A DNA stretch of 64,000 nucleotides, taken from contig DBTQ01000027.1 in assembly GCA_002307135.1 (NCBI GenBank), positions 124,001 to 188,000 on the forward strand, in the 5' to 3' direction. The position numbers and the translations under genes are program-made. This stretch comes from Bacteroidetes bacterium UBA1312. GTDB taxonomy: Bacteria > Bacteroidota > Bacteroidia > Chitinophagales > Chitinophagaceae. Positions within the stretch are counted from its first letter, which is position 1; each line of letters opens with the position of its first letter. Below, in pieces: positions 51,193 through 60,389 of the stretch. The notes under the pieces were generated by a model. The model saw only the letters and a program-made list of their open reading frames with translations. It had not been told where the DNA came from and did not search any database.

Positions 51193-52022
51193 AACTAACG
51201 CTTGGCTTCAGCCCTTGTCCTAATGACACTTTTATATTTGATGCCATGGTCAATGGTAAAATTGATACACAAGGACTTGAGTTCGATTATATAATGGAAG
51301 ACGTGGAGACACTGAACCAATATGCGCAGGAAGGGCGTTTAGATATAACAAAGCTGAGTTATGGCACCTTTTTGCAACTCGCTAATAACTATGCTCTACT
51401 ACATAGCGGAAGTGCTTTAGGTAAAGGTGTAGGACCGTTGTTGATAAGTAACAAACAGATAGCACTATCTGAACTAGAGCATTGCTCCATTGCTATACCT
51501 GGCATCAATACTACAGCCAATTTATTATTATCCCTAGCATTCCCCAAAACAAAAAACAAAACTGAACTCGTCTTCAATCTGATTGAGGATGCTGTTTTAG
51601 AAAATAAATATGATGCAGGACTCATTATTCACGAAAGTCGCTTTACTTATGCTCAAAAAGGGCTCACTAAATTAATCGACCTTGGTGATTGGTGGGAAAA
51701 TACTATGAATGCAGCGATTCCGCTAGGAGGTATTGTAATGAAACGAACTTACGATACTAAACTCATTGCAATGGTTGATCATATTATCCGAGCAAGTGTT
51801 GATTATTCTTGGAAGCAATATCCTACCTTATCTGATTTCATTACCAGCAATGCTCAAGAAATGGAAGAAAAAGTAATGCGGCAGCATATTGATTTATATG
51901 TCAATGAATTCACAACAGACCTCGGTGTTGTAGGTACTAAATCCATCCAAACTCTTTTCGATAAAGCTAAAGAGGGAGGATTATTAGATCATAGCCAACT
52001 TCCAGAAAGTATTTTTTACTAG
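51189..52022 (+). CDS. mqnD: 1,4-dihydroxy-6-naphthoate synthase MqnD
   Basis: The 277-residue protein starts MKLTLGFSPCPNDTFIFDAM, the diagnostic opening of MqnD, a periplasmic-binding-protein-like lyase. Further conserved parts are ITKLSYGTFLQLANNYALLH, GVGPLLIS and the His-containing AGLIIHESRF. It converts cyclic dehypoxanthine futalosine to 1,4-dihydroxy-6-naphthoate. Its start overlaps mqnB. MqnA and MqnC are not in the window. Confidence 0.94.
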   Translation: MKLTLGFSPCPNDTFIFDAMVNGKIDTQGLEFDYIMEDVETLNQYAQEGRLDITKLSYGTFLQLANNYALLHSGSALGKGVGPLLISNKQIALSELEHCSIAIPGINTTANLLLSLAFPKTKNKTELVFNLIEDAVLENKYDAGLIIHESRFTYAQKGLTKLIDLGDWWENTMNAAIPLGGIVMKRTYDTKLIAMVDHIIRASVDYSWKQYPTLSDFITSNAQEMEEKVMRQHIDLYVNEFTTDLGVVGTKSIQTLFDKAKEGGLLDHSQLPESIFY

Positions 52023-52033
52023 CCGATAAAAAA

Positions 52034-52396
52034 TTATTTTCTTTTTACTAATAGCAACCAGTCGCCCTCAAGAGGAAGGTATCCGTATTCATAACAAAAA
52101 TTATACACATTCCCTTTCTGGTTTTGATATTGATGGGTGAGATATTTAAAATCAAAACCTTTTTCTTGTAACTTTTGTCGTGTTATTTTAGTTGTACCAT
52201 CACTATCCGGAATGATTGCTTCCAATATTCGACGATTTTTGCGCAGGGCATTATTGATATTGCGTACAAAGTTGTTTCGATCACTATTTTGCAAATTATT
52301 ATACGCATTTCTACAGTAATCATCACAAAATTTCTTATCCAGCCTGCCTTTCAGCACTTTTTGGCAAGATAAACAAAGCCGTTCATTATTTTCCAT
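52034..52396 (-). CDS. Zinc-ribbon hypothetical protein
   Basis: The 120-residue protein opens with a likely zinc ribbon (LCLSCQKVLKGRLDKKFCDD, then YCRNAYN; Cys about 8, 11, 24 and 28), like the DUF2116-type ribbons, then a basic helical region (NNFVRNINNALRKNRRILEA) and a C-terminal part with a Cys and aromatic residues (VYNFCYEYGYLPLEGDWLLL). I know similar unnamed proteins from Bacteroidota. Nucleic-acid binding is plausible but unproven. It is convergent with mqnD, with 11 nt between the stops. Confidence 0.7.
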   Translation of the reverse strand: MENNERLCLSCQKVLKGRLDKKFCDDYCRNAYNNLQNSDRNNFVRNINNALRKNRRILEAIIPDSDGTTKITRQKLQEKGFDFKYLTHQYQNQKGNVYNFCYEYGYLPLEGDWLLLVKRK

Positions 52397-52563
52397 AAAG
52401 CTAAAGTTACTAAAAAATATCCGTTTACAAGTACTTGTAAGTAGTTATATCCGTAAGTAAATGACTAATCTCCGACTCTAGTTTTACGCCCATTGCATCT
52501 TTGCATCGTGATTGATTCACAACAAAAACTTAAACCAATTTTTCATTTTTAAAATTTACAGTT

Positions 52564-52923
52564 ATGAACACAAGTATGATGAAGAACAAAGTACAATTGA
52601 TCGGCAACTTAGGACAAGCGCCCGAAATCAAAACGATGGAGAAAGGTAATAAGATGGCTCGAATGAGCATCGCTACCAACGAAAGTTACAAAAATGCTCA
52701 GGGAGAGTATGTGCAGGAAACACAATGGCATAAGGTAGTCGCCTGGGGTAAAACAGCAGAACTAGCAGAAAAATACCTGCAAAAAGGTAGTGAAGTTCTT
52801 GTAGAAGGAAAATTGCAACACCGTGAATATGTGGACAAAGATGGTGTAAAACGTAACGTTACAGAAGTACAACTACACAGCATTTTACTACTTGACAAAA
52901 AGAAAGAAGCCAGCATCTTTTAA
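52564..52923 (+). CDS. ssb: Single-stranded DNA-binding protein
   Basis: The 119-residue protein is an OB-fold SSB with MMKNKVQLIGNLGQAPEIKT, ETQWHKVVAWGKTAELAEKY and GSEVLVEGKLQHREYVDKDG. It is shorter than typical SSB and lacks the Gly-rich linker; the end is KKKEASIF, without the usual acidic DDDIPF-type tip, although a final Phe remains. That suggests a secondary SSB rather than the main replicative one. It is a stand-alone gene with a strong terminator. Confidence 0.9.
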   Translation: MNTSMMKNKVQLIGNLGQAPEIKTMEKGNKMARMSIATNESYKNAQGEYVQETQWHKVVAWGKTAELAEKYLQKGSEVLVEGKLQHREYVDKDGVKRNVTEVQLHSILLLDKKKEASIF

Positions 52924-52928
52924 TCACA

Positions 52929-52973
52929 TTATAAAAACGCGAACCCACTCCATGCGGATTCGCGTTTTTATAA
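52929..52973 (+). terminator. Terminator after ssb
   Basis: A 15-bp perfect stem (52929-52943 with 52959-52973; core AACGCGAA) flanks a 15-nt loop, with T-rich sequence on the 3' arm. It starts 6 nt after the ssb stop. Confidence 0.85.
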
Positions 52974-53076
52974 TATCCAATTGAAATTGAAAATGATTAA
53001 AATTCATTTCAAAACTATTATTTCATTAGTTTTGTTTATTCACATTTGAATCAAATCAACACAAAAAATCAATACA

Positions 53077-53442
53077 ATGAAAAGAAGTATAATTATTGCC
53101 AGCACAATATTGCTCTTTGTTGCTGCTTGCAAAAGCAGCAAATCTGTTACAACTCCGTTATCAGAAACCGAAGCAGATGTCGCTAGAATGAGCAGCAAAT
53201 TTGAAGGTTATACTTTAGCACAATTAAAAGATGGGAAAATGCATTATCAACAAAAGTGTGCAAGCTGCCATGGCTTGAAAAATCCGACATCAAGGAACGA
53301 AGCTCAGTGGCAATCTATTGTACCCGAAATGACTGCTAAAGCTAATAGAAAAGCAGGGAAAGTAGTGATCGATAATAAATCTCAGGATCTGATTCTAAAA
53401 TACCTTATAACGATGAGTACGGCACCTAAAAAAGTAAATTAA
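53077..53442 (+). CDS. Small c-type cytochrome lipoprotein
   Basis: The 121-residue protein has a lipoprotein signal (LLFVAACKSS, lipidated Cys about 18) and one heme c site, QQKCASCHGLKNP (CxxCH about 62-66). Candidate distal Met ligands lie in IVPEMTAKA and ITMSTAPK. It would carry electrons at the outer face of a membrane. No oxidase or dehydrogenase partner is adjacent. The length is that of a minimal monoheme cytochrome. Confidence 0.85.
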   Translation: MKRSIIIASTILLFVAACKSSKSVTTPLSETEADVARMSSKFEGYTLAQLKDGKMHYQQKCASCHGLKNPTSRNEAQWQSIVPEMTAKANRKAGKVVIDNKSQDLILKYLITMSTAPKKVN

Positions 53443-53513
53443 TCGTAAACATAAGGTATTGCAAAATTATCACTATATAATTCGTTTCAGTAGTCAATAA
53501 AATGTCGATCTGT

Positions 53514-53560
53514 ATTATAAAATCCCCGCGTTGGTCAATTCAACGCGGGGATTTTATAAT
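53514..53560 (+). terminator. Strong terminator after the cytochrome gene
   Basis: A 20-bp perfect stem with core AATCCCCGCGTTG and a 7-nt loop spans the site. A- and T-runs on both flanks make it bidirectional, serving the cytochrome gene and possibly the convergent acetyltransferase gene. Confidence 0.9.
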
Positions 53561-53620
53561 CGAATAAATCAAGTCACAAATATTTATTTGATCACAATCC
53601 TGTACAGACTAAATAAATCA

Positions 53621-54172
53621 TTAAACCTGCCTTTCTGAAGACAACAACCCAAAATGAATAGAGTTTCTAAAATTATTGTTGTAGTAAAAGTCTTCTCGAA
53701 AAAAAGCTTCCTGCTTAAAACCTACATTCAGCAACAATGCCCCGGATGCAGTGTTTTCAGCATCAATGATAGCCTCTATAGAATGTAATCCCATTTCTTC
53801 AAAACCAAATTGAATTATACGTTTCAAAGCCTCACGAGTAATTCCTTGCCTTTGATAAGCAGCGGTAAGGCTATACCCCACTTCTGCACGATAATGTTCC
53901 GGTAGTATTTTCACATACCCTATCATTCCTATAATCTTGTCTGTTTCTTTGAGCGCAATACCCCAATTAATCTTTTCTCCTTTTGTCCAAAAATCGTCGA
54001 ATATTTCTATCAATGGATACACATCCGCTATTTCGTTAGCCAATGGACGAGGTATATATTTCATTACCTCTGGGTCTGAGCGAAATACAAAAAGATCTGC
54101 TGCGTCGGCTTTTGTAATATGCCTCAGTATTAGTCGTTCAGTATGTAGTGTAGGGAATGGTTGAAAATTCAT
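53621..54172 (-). CDS. GNAT acetyltransferase (RimJ/RimL type)
   Basis: The 183-residue protein has the RimJ/RimL layout: PTLHTERLILRHITKADAAD, then WGIALKETDKIIGMIGYVKI, the acetyl-CoA loop in EVGYSLTAAYQRQGITREAL, and the C-terminal IDAENTASGALLLNVGFKQE. It would acetylate a protein N-terminus or small amine; the substrate is not predictable. It is a stand-alone gene. Confidence 0.9.
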   Translation of the reverse strand: MNFQPFPTLHTERLILRHITKADAADLFVFRSDPEVMKYIPRPLANEIADVYPLIEIFDDFWTKGEKINWGIALKETDKIIGMIGYVKILPEHYRAEVGYSLTAAYQRQGITREALKRIIQFGFEEMGLHSIEAIIDAENTASGALLLNVGFKQEAFFREDFYYNNNFRNSIHFGLLSSERQV

Positions 54173-54230
54173 AGAGATAAAGATAAGAATAACCGGGAGC
54201 TGAACAAAACAATCTAAAATCCTGCCTTAA

Positions 54231-54268
54231 TAAAATAAAAGTCACACAATCGAATGTGTGACCTTTAT
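54231..54268 (-). terminator. Terminator after the M20 peptidase gene
   Basis: GTCACACA pairs with TGTGTGAC across a 6-nt loop, flanked by A- and T-rich arms that partly pair. On the minus strand it is followed by TTTTATTTTATT, past the stop at 54293. Confidence 0.75.
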
Positions 54269-54292
54269 TATTGACGATAAACTTTACAACAA

Positions 54293-55663
54293 TTATTTGC
54301 TCATTTCTGCAAAATACTTGTGGAAATAAGGAATTGTTTCAATGCCTTTGTAATAATTCGCTACATCGTATTTTTCATTAGGGGAATGTATGTTATCATT
54401 ATCCAACCCAAAGCCCATTAATACAGTCTTCAAACCCAATGTACTTTCAAACAAAGCGACAATAGGGATACTACCGCCACCACGGGTAGGGATAGGATCT
54501 TTTCCAAACGATGTTTGGATCGCTTTAGCGGCTGCTTTGTATGCAATGGAATCTGTAGGTGTTACAACAGGTTCACCGCCATGATGAGCAGTTACTTTTA
54601 CTGTTACTCCAGCAGGAGCAATACTTTCAAAATGTTTTTGGAACAATGCAGAAATCTCATCAGAAGTTTGATGTGGTACTAGGCGCATAGATATCTTAGC
54701 GCTAGCTTTTGAAGGAAGTACCGTTTTAGCTCCTTCACCTGTATAGCCGCCCCAAATGCCATTTACATCAAGAGTAGGTCGTGTACCCGTGCGCTCCAAT
54801 GTTGTGTACCCTTTTTCGCCCCACACTTCTTTAATGCCCAACTCGTCTTGGTATTCTTTCAAATCAAAAGGAGCAGTATTCAAAGCTGTACGTTCTGCTG
54901 TAGTAAGCTCATCAACTTTATCATAAAAAGTTGGTATCGTAATGTGATTGTTTTCATCGTGAAGAGAAGCGATCATTTTACAAAGAATGTTAATCGGGTT
55001 AGCAACTGCTCCTCCATATACACCACTGTGCAAATCGCGATTAGGGCCTACTACCTCCACTTCCATATAGGCCAATCCACGCAAACCTGTTTCCAAACTT
55101 GGGTGTTCCATACTAATCATAGATGTATCAGATACCAATACGATGTCTGCCTTCAATCTGCCTTTATTTTTTTCGAGAAAAATACCCAAGTTAGAAGAAC
55201 CAACTTCTTCTTCCCCTTCTATCATAAACTTAACATTACAAGCTAATGAGTCGGTCTTTGCCATTAATTCGAATGCCTTAACATGCATAAACATTTGGCC
55301 TTTGTCATCGCAAGCTCCTCTCGCAAATATTTTACCATCTTTGATAACAGGCTCAAAAGGACCGCTGTGCCATAATTCCAATGGGTCTGCCGGTTGTACG
55401 TCGTAATGACCATATACTAATACCGTAGGTAGTGATGGATCTACTATTTTTTCGCCATATACAATTGGATGTCCATCTGTAGGGCAAATTTCAGCTTTAT
55501 CAACACCAGCTTTTAATAAATTTTCTTTTACAGCATCAGCGCAGCGGGCTACATCAGCTTTGTAAGCACTATCTGCACTTACAGAAGGAATACGCAAAAG
55601 ATCTAATAATTCATCTAAAAAACGTTCTTTGTTTTGCAACATATAGTCATTCCAAACTTGCAT
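54293..55663 (-). CDS. M20-family dipeptidase
   Basis: The 456-residue protein is a metallopeptidase of the M20 (CNDP/PepV-like) family: VLVYGHYDVQPADPLELWHS (metal His and following Asp), ARGACDDKGQMFMHVKAFEL (bridging Asp), FMIEGEEEVGSSN (catalytic and metal Glu) and MGFGLDNDNIHSPNEKYDVA (metal His). The lid domain lies between about 205 and 370. There is no signal peptide, so it should act in the cytoplasm on dipeptides. The ATG at 55663 fits the family length. Confidence 0.95.
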   Translation of the reverse strand: MQVWNDYMLQNKERFLDELLDLLRIPSVSADSAYKADVARCADAVKENLLKAGVDKAEICPTDGHPIVYGEKIVDPSLPTVLVYGHYDVQPADPLELWHSGPFEPVIKDGKIFARGACDDKGQMFMHVKAFELMAKTDSLACNVKFMIEGEEEVGSSNLGIFLEKNKGRLKADIVLVSDTSMISMEHPSLETGLRGLAYMEVEVVGPNRDLHSGVYGGAVANPINILCKMIASLHDENNHITIPTFYDKVDELTTAERTALNTAPFDLKEYQDELGIKEVWGEKGYTTLERTGTRPTLDVNGIWGGYTGEGAKTVLPSKASAKISMRLVPHQTSDEISALFQKHFESIAPAGVTVKVTAHHGGEPVVTPTDSIAYKAAAKAIQTSFGKDPIPTRGGGSIPIVALFESTLGLKTVLMGFGLDNDNIHSPNEKYDVANYYKGIETIPYFHKYFAEMSK

Positions 55664-55707
55664 ATTATTTATTTTTTTGTATTTGGCGGTTTTATTTTTT
55701 ACTTCAA

Positions 55708-56343
55708 TTAAACTCTTGATGATTTGACTTCCATACTTTTATATTCTTTACCATTATAGTCCATATATACTTCAAGCAACATTTCTATAGGGCTTATGAT
55801 TTTAAGTACCTGACGTACTTTGATCGGTGCATCTCCAAATGGATTGGAAGCATAACCAACAAATTCAATAGTTTGTTTGGCTTCATCCCAAGTTCCTTCC
55901 ATCGTTAATATTCCGGTACCCATATTATCAAACCATGTTTTGACAAATTTTTTCTTGGCGTTGTCCCAACCTAAAACAGATTGTGCCTCATACTGGGCTT
56001 TATTCATTTCCCCTCTGTGCATAGAAACGATAAAACGTCCTTCCATAACTACTTTACTTTCACAAATAGCTTCTGATTTTACAGGCTCCGCTTGAGGTGT
56101 TGCCCAAACCTTTGTTTCTTCTCTCCAATTTCCACCCCATTCTAACATCTTATGGTGCATTCTACTCGGCATTCTGTATTCATGCATCACTCTTTTCAGT
56201 TCAATTGATTCTTTAGACGTTGACTCTTGTATTGGGGTAGTTTGTTCCTGTGGCTGACTATTTTTGGTCTGCTTTTTATTTTTTTGTGCAGAAGTAGATA
56301 ATGCAATGCCTGCAACAAAACACATTAAAATGACTTTTTTCAT
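55708..56343 (-). CDS. DUF1579-family secreted protein
   Basis: The 211-residue protein has a signal peptide (ending STSAQ), a short Gln/Lys/Thr-rich linker and a DUF1579-type beta-barrel domain (about 60-210; MLEWGGNWREETKVWATP, VVMEGRFIVSMHRGEM, YEAQSVLGWDNAKKKFVKTW). This is a calycin-like fold of unknown ligand. It lies 44 nt upstream of the M20 peptidase on the same strand and may share its transcript. Confidence 0.85.
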   Translation of the reverse strand: MKKVILMCFVAGIALSTSAQKNKKQTKNSQPQEQTTPIQESTSKESIELKRVMHEYRMPSRMHHKMLEWGGNWREETKVWATPQAEPVKSEAICESKVVMEGRFIVSMHRGEMNKAQYEAQSVLGWDNAKKKFVKTWFDNMGTGILTMEGTWDEAKQTIEFVGYASNPFGDAPIKVRQVLKIISPIEMLLEVYMDYNGKEYKSMEVKSSRV

Positions 56344-56477
56344 AAATATGGCGTTGAATTTGTGTTGAAGTAAAGGTCAAATGTACATATTATGCGACAT
56401 TAAGTCCGAAGTCGCCATTGAAATATTTTTTATCAAGGAAATTTAACTTTGAAAATTGCCATTTCAATTTTGCGTGT

Positions 56478-56485
56478 TAATTTCG
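56478..56485 (+). promoter_or_regulatory. -7 element for purA
   Basis: TAATTTCG preceded by TTG at 19-nt spacing lies 19 nt before the purA ATG, the same form as at surE. Confidence 0.45.
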
Positions 56486-56504
56486 CCCTTTCTAATTTTC
56501 ATAC

Positions 56505-57773
56505 ATGATAGACGTATTACTTGGCCTTCAATGGGGCGACGAGGGCAAAGGAAAGATTGTAGATTATCTTGCTGCCAAATATGATATAATTGCCCGATTC
56601 CAGGGTGGGCCTAATGCCGGGCACACACTTTATGTCGATGGGCAAAAAGTAGTACTGCGAACTATACCTTCGGGGGTATTCCAATCTCATTGCCTCAATC
56701 TTATTGGCAATGGTGTTGTGATTGATCCTGTTTCATTGCAAGCAGAACTTACACAATTGGTATCGATACGTCCAGATGTATTGGAGCGTTTATTTGTGTC
56801 ACAAAAAGCACATTTGATTTTACCCACCCACCGTGCGTTAGATGCCGCATCTGAAGCGGCAAAAGGTGTTGATAAAATTGGCTCTACGCTGAAAGGAATT
56901 GGCCCAGCATATATGGACAAAACCGGGCGCAACGGGCTACGCGTAGGCGATGTATTGAATAAAGATTTTGACAAAAAATACGAACAACTCAAACAAAAGC
57001 ATGTTCAAATGCTTCGCCAATACAACTACGAAGTAAATTGGCAGGAATGGGAAGCCGAGTTTTTTGAATCCATCAAATATTTACGCAGTTTACAAATAGT
57101 AAATGCAGAATATTGGTTGGATGCCCATATAAAAAATGGCAAAAAAATACTTGCCGAAGGAGCTCAGGGAAGTATGCTAGATATTGATTATGGCACTTAT
57201 CCATTTGTAACGTCTTCTAATACTATTGCATCAGGGGTATGTAATGGCTTAGGGGTTGCACCATCTCGAATCGGTGAGGTTTACGGCATTTCTAAAGCGT
57301 ATTGCACAAGAGTAGGAAGTGGTCCGTTCCCTACAGAACTAGATAATGAGGTAGGTGAGGCACTACGTAAAGCAGGCAATGAATTCGGTGCTGTTACTGG
57401 TCGTTCACGCCGCTGTGGCTGGATAGATTTAGTTGCACTACGCTATACCGTAATGTTAAGTGGCGTAACTCAAATCATTTTGACAAAAGCTGATGTATTA
57501 GATGGTTTCAAAGAATTATATGCAGGTGTAGCTTATACAATTGAAGGTCAGGAAACGAACGAATTCCCATTCGATATTTGTGGTACTGATCTAAGCCCTG
57601 TCTATAAACAATTTGATGGTTGGGAACAACCGATCAGTGAATGTAACAGTTACGAAACACTTCCAGAATCATTCAAAAAATATTGCAACTTTGTAGAAAA
57701 TTATTTAGGTACTAGGATCGCTTACATATCAAATGGAACAGGTCGGGATCAACTACTAATAACTCCGCAATAA
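56505..57773 (+). CDS. purA: Adenylosuccinate synthase PurA
   Basis: The 422-residue protein starts with the P-loop-like GLQWGDEGKGKIVDYL and continues with RFQGGPNAGHTLYVDGQKVV, STLKGIGPAYMDKTGRNGLR, LAEGAQGSMLDIDYGTYPFV (IMP and GTP binding) and GAVTGRSRRCGWIDLVALRY. It condenses IMP with aspartate using GTP, the first committed step to AMP. The length is normal. Confidence 0.98.
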   Translation: MIDVLLGLQWGDEGKGKIVDYLAAKYDIIARFQGGPNAGHTLYVDGQKVVLRTIPSGVFQSHCLNLIGNGVVIDPVSLQAELTQLVSIRPDVLERLFVSQKAHLILPTHRALDAASEAAKGVDKIGSTLKGIGPAYMDKTGRNGLRVGDVLNKDFDKKYEQLKQKHVQMLRQYNYEVNWQEWEAEFFESIKYLRSLQIVNAEYWLDAHIKNGKKILAEGAQGSMLDIDYGTYPFVTSSNTIASGVCNGLGVAPSRIGEVYGISKAYCTRVGSGPFPTELDNEVGEALRKAGNEFGAVTGRSRRCGWIDLVALRYTVMLSGVTQIILTKADVLDGFKELYAGVAYTIEGQETNEFPFDICGTDLSPVYKQFDGWEQPISECNSYETLPESFKKYCNFVENYLGTRIAYISNGTGRDQLLITPQ

Positions 57774-57853
57774 AAAAAATAAAAAAAATTATGACAAAAT
57801 ATTTGGCAATATCGACAAAGAATTAAAATTTTACGACAACAAGAAATAGTGCT

Positions 57854-58285
57854 ATGAAATCGACCCCAATTAAAAAGACAACGGAAAAAAAAGACGCTGC
57901 AGAAAAAGTAAAAAAAACTGCAACAAAAACCAGCAGCAAGAAAAAATCTGATGAGGATGATGATTTGGAAGATGATGATTTGGACATAGATGAAACCAAA
58001 GCAAAAAAATCTACTAAAAAAACCACTTCGACCAAAGCAAAAAAATCGAATGATGACGATGACGATGACGATATAGACGAGGATGATATCGATGAGAAAG
58101 ATGAATTTGAAGAAGATGAATTTGACATTGATAAAGAATTCGAAGAATTTGATTTACCAAAATCAAAAACCAAATCAGGTGGTTCAAAAAAGTCAACTAA
58201 AGATGACGACATTGATGATGAATTCAAAGATTTAGGATTCTTCTCTGAGGATAATTTTGATGATGATGATGATGATGATTTTTAA
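57854..58285 (+). CDS. Disordered mixed-charge protein (Lys-rich then Asp-rich)
   Basis: The 143-residue protein has a Lys/Thr-rich first part (KSTPIKKTTEKKDAAEKVKK), Asp/Glu-rich blocks, a second Lys/Ser block (TKSGGSKKSTK) and an acidic end running into six or more Asp and a final Phe. Composition predicts disorder throughout. A recognisable DEFKDLGFFSEDNFDD segment near the end may be the only short binding motif. It lies between purA and pabB, 80 nt after purA. The function is unknown; a nucleic-acid or protein chaperone-like role is speculation. Confidence 0.7.
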   Translation: MKSTPIKKTTEKKDAAEKVKKTATKTSSKKKSDEDDDLEDDDLDIDETKAKKSTKKTTSTKAKKSNDDDDDDDIDEDDIDEKDEFEEDEFDIDKEFEEFDLPKSKTKSGGSKKSTKDDDIDDEFKDLGFFSEDNFDDDDDDDF

Positions 58286-58297
58286 TCAGCTGATGTA

Positions 58298-59605
58298 TTG
58301 AAAAGACAAAAACAGCGTTTTAATTTCGCTCCAGAACAATTAAACGATATAAAGAGAAGAATACGGTGTTGGGCCAACCAATACAGTATTCTTCTCTTTT
58401 TGGATAGCAACGAATATAACCATACACAAAGCAAATACGAATGCATTTGTGCAACTGAAGACATAGCACAAATAATAGGCTCCAAAGGGGATTGTCTCAA
58501 AAACGTCAGCCATTACCATCAACAACATAATGATTGGTTGTTTGGGCATATTAACTACGATTATAAAAACCACCAACAAGGGTATCATCTTTCTTCTAAA
58601 CACCATATTAGAGTTGGCTTTCCAGACATTTATTTTTTTCGTCCTAAAGTTGTCTGTTACATACCTAGCGGATTAGCTGCACTTACAATTGAGAGCTATG
58701 ATGTATCGCCAGAAGATGTATGGAACGAAATACATACAATTATCCTTCCTGAAGAGAAGACACAACAAGGTGTTTCGTTTCAAAAAAGGATACAGCAACA
58801 AGAATATTTAAATATTCTTCAACAGCTTAGGAAACATATTATTGAAGGCGATTGCTATGAAATAAATTTCTGCAATGAAGCGTTTTGTGAAGCAATAACG
58901 ATTGATCCCTTGTTGTCGTTCGAGAACCTGAATCAGATTTCGCCTGCACCTTTCGCTGCTTACTATAAATTAAACGATAAATATTTGCTCTGTGCGTCTC
59001 CTGAAAGGTATTTATTGAAACAAAAGAATACAATAATTGCTCAACCAATAAAAGGAACGGCTAAAAGGAGTACTGATAAAGCACAGGATTATTTAAATAA
59101 GATCGCTTTGCAACAAAGTATAAAAGAACGAGCAGAGAATGTAATGATAGTAGATTTGATGCGGAATGATTTAGCCAGATTCTGTGAAGTAGGGAGCGTA
59201 AACGTAGAGGAATTATTTGGTATTTATTCTTTTCCTCAGGTACATCACCTAATTTCAACTATTAGCGGTACTTTAAGAAAAGAACTTAATTTTAGTGATG
59301 CAATTAATTACTCCTTCCCAATGGGGAGTATGACCGGTGCGCCTAAATTAATTGTTATGCAATTGATAGAACAATACGAAAAAGCACGCAGGGAGCTGTT
59401 TTCTGGTAGTGTAGGTTATATATCACCGGAAGCCAATTTTGACTTTAATGTAGTCATTCGTAGCCTGTTTTATAATTCATCAAATAAATACCTTTCTTAT
59501 CAAACTGGCGGGGCGATTACTTTTGAAAGTGACGCAGAACAAGAATGGGAGGAAACGCTTCTTAAAGCCTCTGCGATGGAACGAATATTTAGCAATAATG
59601 CATAA
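58298..59605 (+). CDS. pabB: Aminodeoxychorismate synthase component I PabB
   Basis: The frame starts at a TTG (58298), 12 nt after the previous stop. The 435-residue protein has the chorismate-binding fold: IIEGDCYEINFCNEAFCEA, LLCASPERYLLKQ, the PIKGTAKRS motif with the Lys that marks PabB rather than TrpE, ENVMIVDLMRNDLARFC, and FPMGSMTGAPKLIVMQLIEQ. It makes aminodeoxychorismate for folate, with ammonia from a PabA subunit not seen here. The first 100 residues are divergent. Confidence 0.92.
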   Translation: MKRQKQRFNFAPEQLNDIKRRIRCWANQYSILLFLDSNEYNHTQSKYECICATEDIAQIIGSKGDCLKNVSHYHQQHNDWLFGHINYDYKNHQQGYHLSSKHHIRVGFPDIYFFRPKVVCYIPSGLAALTIESYDVSPEDVWNEIHTIILPEEKTQQGVSFQKRIQQQEYLNILQQLRKHIIEGDCYEINFCNEAFCEAITIDPLLSFENLNQISPAPFAAYYKLNDKYLLCASPERYLLKQKNTIIAQPIKGTAKRSTDKAQDYLNKIALQQSIKERAENVMIVDLMRNDLARFCEVGSVNVEELFGIYSFPQVHHLISTISGTLRKELNFSDAINYSFPMGSMTGAPKLIVMQLIEQYEKARRELFSGSVGYISPEANFDFNVVIRSLFYNSSNKYLSYQTGGAITFESDAEQEWEETLLKASAMERIFSNNA

Positions 59606-59640
59606 AAAATGCCTCAAATAAATTTGAGGCATTTTTATTA
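59605..59640. terminator. Bidirectional terminator between pabB and rplY
   Basis: AAAAATGCCTCAAA and its complement (14 bp, 4-nt loop) lie between the convergent genes, with T-rich flanks on both strands. Confidence 0.9.
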
Positions 59641-59657
59641 ATATACTAACGCAAAAG

Positions 59658-60242
59658 TTATTTTTTAGCCTTTGCTTCTGTGTTCTCTGCTTGTTTCAAC
59701 GCACGTGTCATTACGATAGATGCAATTGGAATACGTGGAGAATTCATAATTTCCATGTTTTCTGCAACGATATCTTGTACACGCATATTTTCGTTCAATT
59801 GCAATTGTGCAATATTTACTTCGATAGATGCTGTAAGATGTTTAGGTAAAGTACGCACTTTTACCGTTTTCATTTTAATTTCCAAACGTCCACCTGCTTT
59901 TACTCCTTCCGGTTGTCCAGCGTATTTCAATGGCAAGTTAGCCACTACTTTTTTATCATCTACCAATTCCAAGAAATCGATATGATTTAAAGTATCTGTA
60001 ACTACATCAAACTGCATATCTTTAATGATGCATTTGTATGTTTTACCAGCAACATTAATTTCAGCAAGTTGAAATTCAGGAGTATACACCAAAGTGCGGA
60101 ATGCAGCTGTTGGAGCACTAAATTGAATCGTTTCAGCACCACCGTATATTACACATGGTACTTTGTCTTCAGAACGAAGTTGGCGTGTAGCTTTTTTACC
60201 AAAATCGCTTCTTGTTTGTCCTTCTACTTTTACGCTATTCAT
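59658..60242 (-). CDS. rplY: 50S ribosomal protein L25 (Ctc/TL5 type)
   Basis: The 194-residue protein has the L25 domain (1-90; EGQTRSDFGKKATRQLRSED, VPCVIYGG, CIIKDMQFDVVTDTLNHIDF) and the longer C-terminal TL5 beta domain (about 95-180; LPLKYAGQPEGVKAGGRLEI, VRTLPKHLTASIEVNIAQLQ). It binds 5S rRNA. The tail EAKAKK is charged. It lies downstream of prs on the same strand, with 147 nt between them. Confidence 0.95.
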   Translation of the reverse strand: MNSVKVEGQTRSDFGKKATRQLRSEDKVPCVIYGGAETIQFSAPTAAFRTLVYTPEFQLAEINVAGKTYKCIIKDMQFDVVTDTLNHIDFLELVDDKKVVANLPLKYAGQPEGVKAGGRLEIKMKTVKVRTLPKHLTASIEVNIAQLQLNENMRVQDIVAENMEIMNSPRIPIASIVMTRALKQAENTEAKAKK

Positions 60243-60389
60243 AGCTTTTGTTTCTTTTTTCTTTCAAATCCGATCGCATTACCCGTCGAACATTCGGTCT
60301 TTGAAAAATGATTATTAATTTTTTAAGGATTTCACGGCTTGTACCGGACAGGTTTTTTTGTTTAGACAGTCGTTTTATTATAAAAAATT

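Noticed and set aside
57823..58227. Ser-rich minus-strand frame opposite the charged protein
   Set aside because: It is the complement of GAT/GAA/AAA-rich codons; poly-Ser translation is a composition artefact.
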